Shown one piece after another: positions 55,182 through 63,925 of a stretch of DNA of 64,000 nt; position 1 is the stretch's first letter; every line of letters begins with the position of its first letter. The stretch comes from Acetobacterium sp. KB-1 (lineage in GTDB: Bacteria > Bacillota > Clostridia > Eubacteriales > Eubacteriaceae). Under the pieces are notes generated by a model. It was given only the letters and a program-made list of their open reading frames with translations. It searched no databases and was not told the origin of the DNA. The stretch spans positions 3,271,176 through 3,335,175 of the forward strand of contig NZ_CP030040.1 in assembly GCF_003260995.1 (NCBI RefSeq). Direction: 5' to 3'. A program made the position numbers and the translations under genes.

Positions 55182-56950
55182 TGGGGTGCTCTTTTCGTTT
55201 GATGATAGAGGATCACAGAATTTTCACCGCTTTTTTTTACGGCGGATAGCGGGATATTAAAATGATCGGCAATGATGCGAGTGACCAGGGGGCCACAGAA
55301 GCCACCCTGGCAACGCCCCATCCCAGGGCGCAACCGTCGTTTGATGCCGTCCAGCGTTGGTACGGTCAGACTGCTGTTAAGGGCATCGATGATTTCACCT
55401 TTGCTGATCTCTTCGCAGCGACATACGATCATCCCATAGTCGGGGTTTTCACGAATTAAGCCATTTCGCTTTGAATCCTCCAGGGTATTAAGCCGTGGAG
55501 GAGCAATCCGAAGCGGATTAAAATCCGGATTCACCACCACCTTCATCGACTGACCAAGCATCTGGATACACCAACCGGCAATCTCCTCAGCGATGGCAGG
55601 GGCCGCGGTGACACCGGGGGATTGAATCCCGCCGGCATGAATGATGTTGTCGGTAAAGAGGCCTTTGCGCACGACAAAGTCTTCTTCATAGGTGGCCGCC
55701 CGAACTCCGGTAAAGTAGGCGATCACATCACTGGATTTAAGCTCCGTGGCAATTTGCTTTTGCATCTCCAGAATGCTGTTAACCTCGTCACCATGGGTTG
55801 CGGTATCTTCCCGGTCGGGGGTTTCAATGGCATTGGGGCCAATTAACATGTTGCCATGGATCGAGTGAATCAGTCCAACCCCTTTGGTATGGCTTTTGCC
55901 GGTAAACCCGTTAATCATCCGCTTAATGGGATTTTTGGGTAAGGCAGAGAGCTGGTGCGGCAGGATCGCAAACGGGGAGATGCCCATGCTGGACCGAACC
56001 ATATAGCCGGATTTTTTGTCGGTAATGATATCGGTTCCACGGCGGGGATGGATGGTAAAGGTACGGTCACCGCCCATCTCAGCAATTTCATCGGCATAGA
56101 CGCCAGCCGCATTGATAACGATCTGCGGATAAAGGCGGCCCTTGTTGGTATCCACATGGATAATCTGACGATTGCTTGTTTCCATACTGGTAACCTGGGT
56201 ATTCAGGCTGATTCGGGCTTTGTTGGCAACGGCATTTTCAGCCAGAGCAATGGTCATTTCATAAGGACTGGTAATACCGCCAGTGGGCATGTACATTCCG
56301 CCGATCACAAAGTCCGGCAGGTGGGGTTCATGCTGCCGGAGGGCATCCCGTTTTAAATAGGTCACCCCGGAAATCCCCATGGCCCTTGCTTTTAATTTAA
56401 GAATCCAGACTAATATACGTTCCCAGTTTTTCACGCAAAGCATGACCTGACCCTTTTGCTCAAAGGGCACCGACAGTTGCTTGGAAAGCGCTGGATAGAT
56501 CTGGTTTCCGCGGAGATTATAGCGGTGCTTCTGAGATTTTTTAGAAAAATTGACACCTACATGAACAACGCCGCCGTTGGCTCCGGTGGCACCGAGGGCG
56601 ACATCGGCTTTTCTCTCTACCAGTAATATATCCAGCTGGTAGCGGGATAGTTCCCGGGCGATGGCGCAGCCCACGATTCCGCCACCAATGATCAGCACAT
56701 CCGGCTTTTCGCCATTTAAACTTTGATCCTGAACTGTGGGAAGCGTTTTATTTTGTTTGAATCCCTTTAGACGGATGTCATTGATAACACCCAAATAGTT
56801 TTTTTTATCAACGGCCAGCTGACCAGCCTTGACGACAGTGTTCCAGTCATCAACGACCCCTCTTAGCACAATACAGCCCCGTTCTTCCGAAACTGTGATC
56901 CGGGGGGAGAGAGCTCTAATCTGCTTGCAGATTTTATTAAAATGGCGCAT
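55178..56950 (-). CDS. GlpA-like glycerol-3-phosphate dehydrogenase flavoprotein with 2Fe-2S domain
   Basis: This 590-residue flavoprotein begins with a 70-residue BON-like domain (RITVSEERGCIVLRGVVDDW), then the FAD motif VLIIGGGIVGCAIARELS and a GATGANGGVVHVG substrate region typical of GlpD/GlpA, and ends with a BFD-type 2Fe-2S domain (MIVCRCEEISKGEI, then GMGRCQGGFCGPLV). Such proteins oxidise glycerol 3-phosphate or a related polyol phosphate. AAAGGAG precedes ATG 56950, so the open 35 residues upstream are not used. It sits between the aldolase gene and the GlpB-like gene. Confidence 0.88.
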   Translation of the reverse strand: MRHFNKICKQIRALSPRITVSEERGCIVLRGVVDDWNTVVKAGQLAVDKKNYLGVINDIRLKGFKQNKTLPTVQDQSLNGEKPDVLIIGGGIVGCAIARELSRYQLDILLVERKADVALGATGANGGVVHVGVNFSKKSQKHRYNLRGNQIYPALSKQLSVPFEQKGQVMLCVKNWERILVWILKLKARAMGISGVTYLKRDALRQHEPHLPDFVIGGMYMPTGGITSPYEMTIALAENAVANKARISLNTQVTSMETSNRQIIHVDTNKGRLYPQIVINAAGVYADEIAEMGGDRTFTIHPRRGTDIITDKKSGYMVRSSMGISPFAILPHQLSALPKNPIKRMINGFTGKSHTKGVGLIHSIHGNMLIGPNAIETPDREDTATHGDEVNSILEMQKQIATELKSSDVIAYFTGVRAATYEEDFVVRKGLFTDNIIHAGGIQSPGVTAAPAIAEEIAGWCIQMLGQSMKVVVNPDFNPLRIAPPRLNTLEDSKRNGLIRENPDYGMIVCRCEEISKGEIIDALNSSLTVPTLDGIKRRLRPGMGRCQGGFCGPLVTRIIADHFNIPLSAVKKSGENSVILYHQTKRAPQ

Positions 56951-56994
56951 TTTTACAACTCCTTTGCTTAACATGGTTGGTTTTGTGGTAGCGA

Positions 56995-58236
56995 TCATCT
57001 GCTTTGGTAGAGCGCTTCCAGAATTAACCGGGCACTTTTTTCGGCGGCCCGGCACCGTGCATGGGCTTCGTCAGGGGTGGCACCGCAAACCACCATGCCA
57101 TGATTTTCCATCACACAGGCGCGGTTGTCTTTGATCGCCTTGACAACATTTACCGACAGTTGTTTGGAAGTGGGGAAGGCATATTCGGCTAGTTCCACAT
57201 CGCCGCCCAGGCATTTGGCCAGTTCCGGGTTTGGGGGCACTATTTTTTGATGGGCGGCGGCAAAAACGCTGCAATAAACGGGGTGGGTATGGATGACGCA
57301 GTGGACATCCGGATGGCCTGCATAAAGGGCTGCATGAAGGGCCTTTTCACCGGTCGGTTTGATCTTTCCTTCGTATTTTAAGGTGTTCATTTCAACCCGT
57401 ACCATGTCATAAGGTGTGAGCGTTAAATAGTCCATTCCGGATGGCGTGCACAGCATGTACTGTTGATCCAGTCGAATGGAGATATTACCCCAGGTCCCCT
57501 GAACCAGATTTTCCCGGGAAAGCAACTGCCCCAGATCAACCAGTTGATTCCTGAGGGTCAGCTCATGATTTGATAGGCTCCGCGAAAGATCAGAAGGCGT
57601 CTGATGGGAAAGCGATCCCGAAATTTTTGAATAGGAGAGCTCATAGCCCAGGTGCATGATCTGTGCCTCAAGCGGTTTTAATGTTTTGGCACCACCTAAC
57701 ATAATGGCCTGCAAATGAACCTGAGCCGCTTTTTCCATCAATAAGGTGACGATCAAGGCTTCATTAAGATTTTTCCCCACGGCGATAGCACCCTGCTCGT
57801 CGGGATCATTGCTTTTTATCAGACAACAGCGATTTTTCTTTAAAATACGGTTTATTTTTTTTAATTCATCTAAGGCACAAGTTTTCATCGTCAGGCCAAT
57901 AATTTGAGCCATATCATCAAGTGCAGCAGGAATATCCTGCCCCATTTTAGCCGCTAGTGAACAAAACCGTGAATGGGTTAGAATAATGGCGTTTATTTTG
58001 CGGTCGGCAAGAAAAATTGAATAAGCCAGTTGATTATGGGTGATCAATTCATCCTGATTGATTAATCTAAAATGGTGATCATCACAATCATTTGAATAAA
58101 CAGCGGGTACCGTCGCAAGAAAGGCATCATCAGAAATTCGCAGAGCCAGAAAGGCATTGCCCAGTTCAATGTTTGCTGATTTTAATTGGCTGATACAGGA
58201 ATGAAGAACCTTTCGGGCGTTCTTTTCGTTACTCAT
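56995..58236 (-). CDS. tandem class II aldolase, N-terminal copy degenerate
   Basis: This 413-residue protein holds two class II aldolase/adducin domains. The C-terminal copy (about 200-413) is complete: NISIRLDQQYMLCTPSGMDY, a VIHTHPVYCSVFA pair of zinc His, and VMENHGMVVCGATPDEA with the third. The N-terminal copy (about 1-195) keeps the fold order but reads ILTHSRFCSLAAKM and LIKSNDPDEQGAIAVG at the same places, so two of three zinc His are lost. Fuculose- or rhamnulose-phosphate aldolases cleave to DHAP; DHAP is the link to the GlpA-like enzyme, but the substrate is unknown. It overlaps the kinase gene by eight bases. Confidence 0.87.
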   Translation of the reverse strand: MSNEKNARKVLHSCISQLKSANIELGNAFLALRISDDAFLATVPAVYSNDCDDHHFRLINQDELITHNQLAYSIFLADRKINAIILTHSRFCSLAAKMGQDIPAALDDMAQIIGLTMKTCALDELKKINRILKKNRCCLIKSNDPDEQGAIAVGKNLNEALIVTLLMEKAAQVHLQAIMLGGAKTLKPLEAQIMHLGYELSYSKISGSLSHQTPSDLSRSLSNHELTLRNQLVDLGQLLSRENLVQGTWGNISIRLDQQYMLCTPSGMDYLTLTPYDMVRVEMNTLKYEGKIKPTGEKALHAALYAGHPDVHCVIHTHPVYCSVFAAAHQKIVPPNPELAKCLGGDVELAEYAFPTSKQLSVNVVKAIKDNRACVMENHGMVVCGATPDEAHARCRAAEKSARLILEALYQSR

Positions 58237-59062
58237 TGAGGGCCGCTCTTATTTTCTCTTGAAGGATCAGCACCTCGCTGTCAATGTTCCAAACCCCAAG
58301 TCGCACAATTAAAAACGGTAACCGCCAGGGTGCAATTTCTGAGTCAGTCATTCCGGTTGTTTTTTGATATTCTTTTAGATATCGTTTACAAAGAAATTTT
58401 CGAACGGTTTCCAGAGCCATTGCTACCGCCTTATTAAGACCAGGAATCATTTCACCTTCGTTTAAGAGATAGAGGGTAGCCGCTACATCTGCCGCCGGGA
58501 CGCCACGAGCAGCCGTCATCCAGTCGATGATCGTAGCAGACTGACGATCTGACATGATATTGTCCGGATGATAATCAAGATGCAAGATGGAATTTCCATC
58601 AGGGAGTTTCGCAAGTTTTACTAAAATGTTGTCTTTTTCCGTTTTGGTTAAGAAAGAAAGGGGTTGGGAATCGAGGGTAGTGATAACCATTTCATTATAA
58701 CTACGGATAATATTGGTTTGGGTATTGTGCAACTGAGTTTGCAATTCTACCATCAGTTTGGGGACTCCAAAAGCAGTTGTGGGATAGGATCCCGCGAGGC
58801 TGATTAAGGGTTTGCCACTAACACTTTCAATGATCATCCCAGTTCGGTTTTTTATTTGAATCAACCCATAGCATTTTACCTTGGTGACACCTTTTTCATA
58901 GGCTTCGATGGTATTAATTTTTTCGTTTTCAATGAGGAATGGATCGACTTCGGCGTTAAAAAGTTTCAATAACTGTGAGCCTTCCCAGGCATAGATCTCT
59001 GAGGATCGACTAGTGAACAGCGGGGAATCAAGTCGCTCTGGGGGATAGTTGACAACACGCAT
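58229..59062 (-). CDS. APH-fold kinase (phosphotransferase family)
   Basis: This 277-residue protein has the aminoglycoside/choline kinase fold. The catalytic loop is ILHLDYHPDNIMSD (HxDxxxxN) and the metal loop TIIDWMTAARG. The upstream helices have the glycine-poor nucleotide region of this superfamily. MtnK, choline kinase and homoserine kinase II share the fold. ATG 59062 follows AAAGGAG. It is the first gene of the operon, so it probably phosphorylates the incoming sugar or polyol for the aldolase. Confidence 0.8.
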   Translation of the reverse strand: MRVVNYPPERLDSPLFTSRSSEIYAWEGSQLLKLFNAEVDPFLIENEKINTIEAYEKGVTKVKCYGLIQIKNRTGMIIESVSGKPLISLAGSYPTTAFGVPKLMVELQTQLHNTQTNIIRSYNEMVITTLDSQPLSFLTKTEKDNILVKLAKLPDGNSILHLDYHPDNIMSDRQSATIIDWMTAARGVPAADVAATLYLLNEGEMIPGLNKAVAMALETVRKFLCKRYLKEYQKTTGMTDSEIAPWRLPFLIVRLGVWNIDSEVLILQEKIRAALNE

Positions 59063-59103
59063 AGCTTCGCTCTCCTTTAATGGATTATAAAACACCTTAA
59101 ATA

Positions 59104-59232
59104 TCACAAATGTGAATGCGGAGGTGTTTTATTAGTTTTCATTATATCTTTCTAGAATAGGAAATGTCAATGAAGGTGGAACAAGAAGCACAAATGTGAA
59201 TACTTGACAAATCACAGGTGCGGTTATATTAT
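59104..59232. promoter_or_regulatory. divergent promoters with repeated TCACAAATGTGA sites
   Basis: Minus strand: TTGACA and TATAAT with an 18-base gap (59165-59170 and 59141-59146) drives the kinase operon. Plus strand: TTGACA 59204-59209 and TATTAT 59227-59232, 17 apart, drives the SorC gene. A TCACAAATGTGA palindrome lies at 59104-59115 and a near copy at 59188-59199, with a weaker TCACAGGTGCGG at 59212-59223. These are the likely SorC operators. Confidence 0.75.
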
Positions 59233-59275
59233 GGGAACAACGCAATACCTAGCGAATAAGAGTAAGAGGAAATAA

Positions 59276-60229
59276 ATGAAACTTAACGATGATCAGTTGC
59301 TGATTTTGCGTATCGCAAAATACTATTATCTTGATGGCTTAAGTCAACAGGAAATAGCCCAAAAAGAAAATATTCACCGTTCTCAAATTTCACGTATCCT
59401 TAAATTGGCACGGGAACTGGGATACGTTAAAATTCGCGTCAGCACCCCGGAAAGCTGTACGGCTGATGGATTAGGCAGTCAGATCCGCGAAATGTTGGGG
59501 CTAAAGGATGTTTTTGTAGCACCTTCGTTATCGAAACAGCCAGATCAATCTGAGGCGTTATACTTTTTTGCAGCTCGCCAACTCGAAGAGATCCTGCCGG
59601 AGTGTAAAAATATCGGCATTGGCTTAGGTAAAACGCTGTACCATGTGGCGGCTCAACTTACCAAAAAACGGGTGGATTAACCGCTTAAGTTTTTCTCGGT
59701 GGTGGGATCATCCGGCACCAATAACCCCTATTTGCAGCCCAGTGTCATTTTGGATAATTTCGCCAGGCATTTTGGTGGCAGCTGTCATTACAACACCTTT
59801 ACCATTTGTCAAAAGCGAAGTATGATGTCATCATACGATTTGAAACGCTTTGACGAACTGAAACAAGCTTATGAAAAACTGGATACGGTTGTTTTATCAA
59901 TTGCGGGCCCGATGAATATCAATTATCCGTATTTTGACGAATTTTCATTGTTTCGAAAAAAATTTGACATTACTCAGGCCTTATTCAGATCCCATGCCAA
60001 TCTTTTGGGACATGTCATGTACGAAAACCATGAATCACTCCAATTACCGGAAGATTATTTTATGACAAGTATGGATTTATCAGTACTGGAACAAACCAAG
60101 AATGTCATCTGCATTGCCCATGGCAAAGAGAAGCTAGATCCGATTATCAGTGCCGCCAGACAGCATTATATCAAGGTTTTGATCACGGATGAAGCGACGG
60201 CCAAAGCACTCATTCAGAAATTACATTAA
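59276..60229 (+). pseudogene. SorC/DeoR sugar-binding regulator, broken by in-frame TAA
   Basis: The first 134 residues (LSQQEIAQKENIHRSQISRI, then ECKNIGIGLGKTLYHVAAQL) give a SorC helix-turn-helix and the start of the sugar-binding domain. TAA at 59678-59680 then stops translation, and the same frame continues without another break (FFSVVGSSGTNNPYLQPSVI and on) to 60229. Changing one codon would give one normal SorC regulator of about 317 residues. The second half has a GTG at 59699 with no ribosome site. The repressor is therefore likely truncated to DNA-binding form, unless the stop is read through. Confidence 0.9.
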
Positions 60230-60286
60230 GACTGAGATGGTGGTGTAGTCACATAATGTATTTAAAATAACTAAGGAGAATTGATT

Positions 60287-61156
60287 ATGAAAGTAGCCGT
60301 CTATAAAATAAACGCCTTTGCTAAAACAAGAGAAGGTGGCAATGCAGCCGGTGTTGTGAAAAATGCCGATACATTATCGGAGAAGGAAATGAGAAAAATT
60401 GCTGCAATTCTGGGATTTAGCGAAACCGCTTTTATATTGGGATCAGACGTAGCAGATTTTAAAGTGAGATTCTTTACACCAAGTGACGAGGTTGACTTAT
60501 GCGGTCACGCAACGATTGCCACCTTCTATACAATGGCGAGTCTGGGATTGTTAAAACCAGGCAGGTATAAACAGGAGACTAAAGCCGGAATCCTGGGCAT
60601 CGAAATTAAAGAAGATAAAACTGTTATGATGAGTCAACCGATTCCCGTGTTTTCGGAGATCATCGATAAAGATGAAATTGCCGATTCATTGAATATCAAA
60701 GCTTCACAAATGCCAGAAGATTTGTCAGCCCAAGTCGTATCAACAGGACTTCGGGATATTATGGTCCCCATAAAAAGTCTTAAGATTTTAAACGAAATAA
60801 AACCGGATATGGGGAAAATTAAGGCAATTAGCCAAAAATACAATGCCGTTGGGTATCATGTTTTTACCTTGGAATCCTTACATGGCGCTTACGCAAGTTG
60901 CAGAAACTTTGCTCCGCTTTATGATATTCCAGAAGAATCAGCAACCGGAACCTCAAATGGTGCACTTGGGTGCTACCTGTATCATTATGGAAAAATAAAC
61001 AACGAGCAGGCATCGAACATTGTGTTTGAGCAAGGATATTCGATGAAAAAACCATCTGAAATACTGGTCTCGTTAACCGTTAAGAATAAGGAAATTCTCG
61101 AAGTTAAGGTGGGCGGGAGTGCAAAAAATTTAACTTTATCAGAAGTTGAGATATAA
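60287..61156 (+). CDS. PhzF family isomerase/epimerase
   Basis: This 289-residue protein has the diaminopimelate-epimerase-like PhzF fold: GGNAAGVVKNADTLSEKEMR, LGFSETAFIL (the conserved Glu), FFTPSDEVDLCGHATIATFY and EESATGTSNGALGCYLY. It probably catalyses an isomerisation on a small acid; the substrate is unknown. ATG 60287 follows AAGGAG. It comes 57 bases after the SorC gene and may be read with it. Confidence 0.9.
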   Translation: MKVAVYKINAFAKTREGGNAAGVVKNADTLSEKEMRKIAAILGFSETAFILGSDVADFKVRFFTPSDEVDLCGHATIATFYTMASLGLLKPGRYKQETKAGILGIEIKEDKTVMMSQPIPVFSEIIDKDEIADSLNIKASQMPEDLSAQVVSTGLRDIMVPIKSLKILNEIKPDMGKIKAISQKYNAVGYHVFTLESLHGAYASCRNFAPLYDIPEESATGTSNGALGCYLYHYGKINNEQASNIVFEQGYSMKKPSEILVSLTVKNKEILEVKVGGSAKNLTLSEVEI

Positions 61157-61234
61157 AAACATAACTAAGGGTATCTTTTATTTGTTCATGGCATGTGGAG
61201 ACGGTTGTATTGATAGCACATAGATAACCCGTAG

Positions 61235-61714
61235 TTATACGGTTTTTATATACTTAACGCATTCTAAAACACCTGCTTTTATTTCTTCAAGTACACCAAA
61301 ACCATTACCTAAATCAAGGTTTTCATTTAGCGGTGTTTTGATAATGTAGTCTACTTGGTTAGGATTATTATTTAGTGCGTAAGGTATTGTCTTGGCTCTT
61401 AGTTTTTCGTAATACGCACATTGTATTTTACGGTTATAGCCTGATACCCACACCTCAAAGCGAAAATCCTTGTGAATGAAAATGACCTGAATTTTCAAAC
61501 CGCTCGCTCTCAATTCGTCATCGCTAAGCTGAAAATAGGCAAAATCCATATTATTTTCAACAATATGACCGGAAAAATCATACTCCGGTAGGGCTTTCTT
61601 AAGCTCAGTGCGCAAAAATCGAAAAAGCTTTATAAATTCCTGATATCCTTTTTGTAAATCAGTGGTTTTGATAAGTTCTTTATACTCACTGAGGTAATTT
61701 CTATTAAATTTCAT
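61235..61714 (-). CDS. DUF7000-like protein of unknown function
   Basis: This 159-residue soluble protein has an N-terminal helical part (YKELIKTTDLQKGYQEFIKL) and a mixed beta part (YAYFQLSDDELR-like and FEVWVSGYNRKIQ segments), resembling DUF7000 proteins often found singly in Firmicutes. No catalytic motif is visible. GGAGG precedes ATG 61714, 15 bases after an in-frame upstream ATG. The IS66 element begins about 45 bases upstream, so it may disturb this gene's promoter. Confidence 0.6.
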   Translation of the reverse strand: MKFNRNYLSEYKELIKTTDLQKGYQEFIKLFRFLRTELKKALPEYDFSGHIVENNMDFAYFQLSDDELRASGLKIQVIFIHKDFRFEVWVSGYNRKIQCAYYEKLRAKTIPYALNNNPNQVDYIIKTPLNENLDLGNGFGVLEEIKAGVLECVKYIKTV

Positions 61715-61843
61715 CACCAATACCTCCAATTATTCGATAGTGAATTAGGTTGATTAAGGGTAAGCGTCAAATACAGCCCACATTGAAAAGCAGTCCAATT
61801 GATGAGATAATGTTCTCACAAAAGGACTGCTTTTTTATAGCGG

Positions 61844-63442
61844 TTATTCTTTATTGATAGTTGACCGGCATTCTTCCGGCAGTGTCTCAGACCAGGGCAA
61901 CAAATGATCAAGGGATTGGTCACCGGTGATTGCGGTATTGGGCAATTGCGTAAGCAGGTAATCGAGATAGTAGAAGGGATTCAAACCGTTGAGTTTGGCA
62001 GTCACAACGATACTGTAGAGCGTTGCACTGGCTTTGGCACCATGGGGTGTTTTGCAGAAGAGAAAGTTTTTACGACCAACGACAAAATGTTTGATCGCCT
62101 GTTCAGCCAGATTGCTTGAGAGTTCACATTGACCATCGTGAAGAATATTGGTCAGCAGTTCCCAGTTGGACAGGCTGTAGGCAATGGCTTTTCCCAGTTT
62201 GCTTTTAGGTACCACCTGCGGCTCCATGGTTTTGAGCCATGATAAATAAGCCTCCATGACCGGCTTCAGTTCAAGGATGCGTTTTTCGTGTCGTTCTTCG
62301 GGCGTAAGCTCATCTTCTGCCCATTGCTTTTCCAGACGAAACATCTGTCTGAAAAAAATCAGGGCGTCATGGGCATGGGTGGATTCAATTTGGGCTTCTT
62401 TGGGCAACGCCTTGATTGCATCGGTATAATAGCGCCTGGCATGAGCGAGGCAACCGACCCGGGTTACGTTGTTCACCTTGTTGTACCCACCAAAATCATC
62501 CGTCTGCAAAAATCCGCTAAAATCCTTGAGGAATTCAGCGGCATGTCGACCAGCGCGGGAGGGCTGGTATTCATACAGGACAATGACTTTTCCATGCTTG
62601 CCGCTGCGATATACCCACATATAGGCTTTGCTGTCACAGGGTTTCCCATCTTTGGTCAGCACCTGCATGGGACTTTCATCGGCGATGATGAAGGTTTCTT
62701 CCATCAGCCTTTTTTTCATGACTTCATACAGGGGCTCAAGCCACCACTCACTGGCTTTAATGATCCAGTTGGCCATGTTCTGTTTTGACAGTTCAATCCC
62801 GAAATCACCAAAGATCCGTTCCTGTCGGGTAAGGGGCAGGGCGGCTGAATACTTCTGATACATCAGATAGGCAATCAGGCTTGGCGATGCAAAACTCCCG
62901 GGAATCACCGGAGCCGGCATGGGTGCCGTAATGATGGGGGTTTTGTCGGCGTTCTGCTCACAGTTACGGCAGGCATAGACTTTGCGCACATGTTCCACAA
63001 CAACGACCTGAGCCGGGATGACTTTGAGTTCTTTGCGGATTTCTTCGGTCATTTCATGTAGCGGTGATTGACAGACTTCACAGATTTGCTCATCTTCAGA
63101 CAATTGATAGACAATGCGTTCCACTGGCAGATCCGAAAAGCTCTCTTTATTCAGACCCCGTTTCTGTTTCCGTTTAACGACGATGGTCTCAAGAACCGGC
63201 TCGACCTGCTCCGGTCGAGCGGTGATTTCAGCTTCGTTGAAAAAAGACAACTGATCATCGGACACCGTCTCACTGGATTTCCCAAAGCGTCTGGCCGCAT
63301 TGAGGCGAAACTGTTCTTCATACCATTTCAATTTGGTCTGGGCAATCTCCAGTTCATGGGCCAGTTTGGCATTTTCATTTTTCAGATCATCTACGGTGTC
63401 ACTATTCTGTTTTTTCTGAGTTGTTTCCACGACTTCTTTCAT
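61844..63442 (-). CDS. IS66-family transposase TnpC
   Basis: This 532-residue DDE transposase is complete. It has an N-terminal coil (DLKNENAKLAHELEIAQTKL), a RRFGKSSE box, a zinc region (CEVCQSPLHEM, then CRNCEQNADKTP), the catalytic YMWVYRSGKHGKVIV and QTDDFGGYNKV region, and SNLAEQAIKHFVVGRKNFLF near the end. ATG 63442 follows TAAGGGC. It would be active only if the lost partner functions are supplied by another copy. Confidence 0.92.
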   Translation of the reverse strand: MKEVVETTQKKQNSDTVDDLKNENAKLAHELEIAQTKLKWYEEQFRLNAARRFGKSSETVSDDQLSFFNEAEITARPEQVEPVLETIVVKRKQKRGLNKESFSDLPVERIVYQLSEDEQICEVCQSPLHEMTEEIRKELKVIPAQVVVVEHVRKVYACRNCEQNADKTPIITAPMPAPVIPGSFASPSLIAYLMYQKYSAALPLTRQERIFGDFGIELSKQNMANWIIKASEWWLEPLYEVMKKRLMEETFIIADESPMQVLTKDGKPCDSKAYMWVYRSGKHGKVIVLYEYQPSRAGRHAAEFLKDFSGFLQTDDFGGYNKVNNVTRVGCLAHARRYYTDAIKALPKEAQIESTHAHDALIFFRQMFRLEKQWAEDELTPEERHEKRILELKPVMEAYLSWLKTMEPQVVPKSKLGKAIAYSLSNWELLTNILHDGQCELSSNLAEQAIKHFVVGRKNFLFCKTPHGAKASATLYSIVVTAKLNGLNPFYYLDYLLTQLPNTAITGDQSLDHLLPWSETLPEECRSTINKE

Positions 63443-63508
63443 GCCCTTATTATACCATGCGAAATCCGACAAAAAAAGCTTTATTTAGCCAATCCCAGGT
63501 CTTTTTTC

Positions 63509-63850
63509 TCAGATCATAATCCGTCCGGTGGCTTCGGTGTGGGCCGTTTTCTGCTCGACGGACATGCCATCGAGTAACCATCGAAAAGAGCGCTCTGAGA
63601 TCGAAAGAGCCCCACAATGGCCGTTTTCCGGCCATTGAAAAGATCCTTTCTCCAACCGTTTGTAATGAATCCAGAAGCCATTGTGATCCCAGACCAGAAT
63701 CTTAATCAGGTTCCTGCGTTTATTGCAGAAGGCAAAGAGATGGGTTGAAAATGGATCCATTTGCAGCACATGGGAAACAATCAGTGCCAGACCATCAATG
63801 CTTTTTCGCAGATCGGTGGCACCCAGTGCCAGATGGACCTGTTGGATGCA
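63509..63850 (-). pseudogene. IS66 TnpB, N-terminus cut
   Basis: The frame reads VHLALGATDLRKSIDGLALI, HVLQMDPFSTHLFAFCNKRR and ILVWDHNGFWIHYKRLEKG, all standard IS66 TnpB. Going upstream it meets TAG at 63851-63853 before any ATG, so about the first ten residues are replaced. An internal ATG at 63769 exists but skips the conserved N-terminal part. Confidence 0.85.
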
Positions 63851-63925
63851 CTATGTGTTAAGATAGTTGTCAGGTGATTGAATTTACTATATTATAGTAA
63901 ATATATAAAAGGATAGGAGTATCAC

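Larger units (their letters stand above)
61760..63850 (-). mobile_element. IS66-family element, left end lost
   Basis: The right end at 61760 begins GTAAGCGTCAAATACAGCC, matching the GTAAGCG start of IS66-family ends. It carries tnpC and most of tnpB on the minus strand. tnpA, the first residues of tnpB and the other end are absent, and a different insertion sequence starts there, so it was probably cut by that insertion. Confidence 0.8.

Noticed and set aside
55954-56356. Plus-strand open frame within the GlpA-like gene
   Set aside because: Shadow frame in a GC-richer gene; no family match and no ribosome site.
59678-59680. Recoded stop (selenocysteine or pyrrolysine) in the SorC gene
   Set aside because: The codon is TAA, not TGA or TAG, and SorC proteins do not use special residues.
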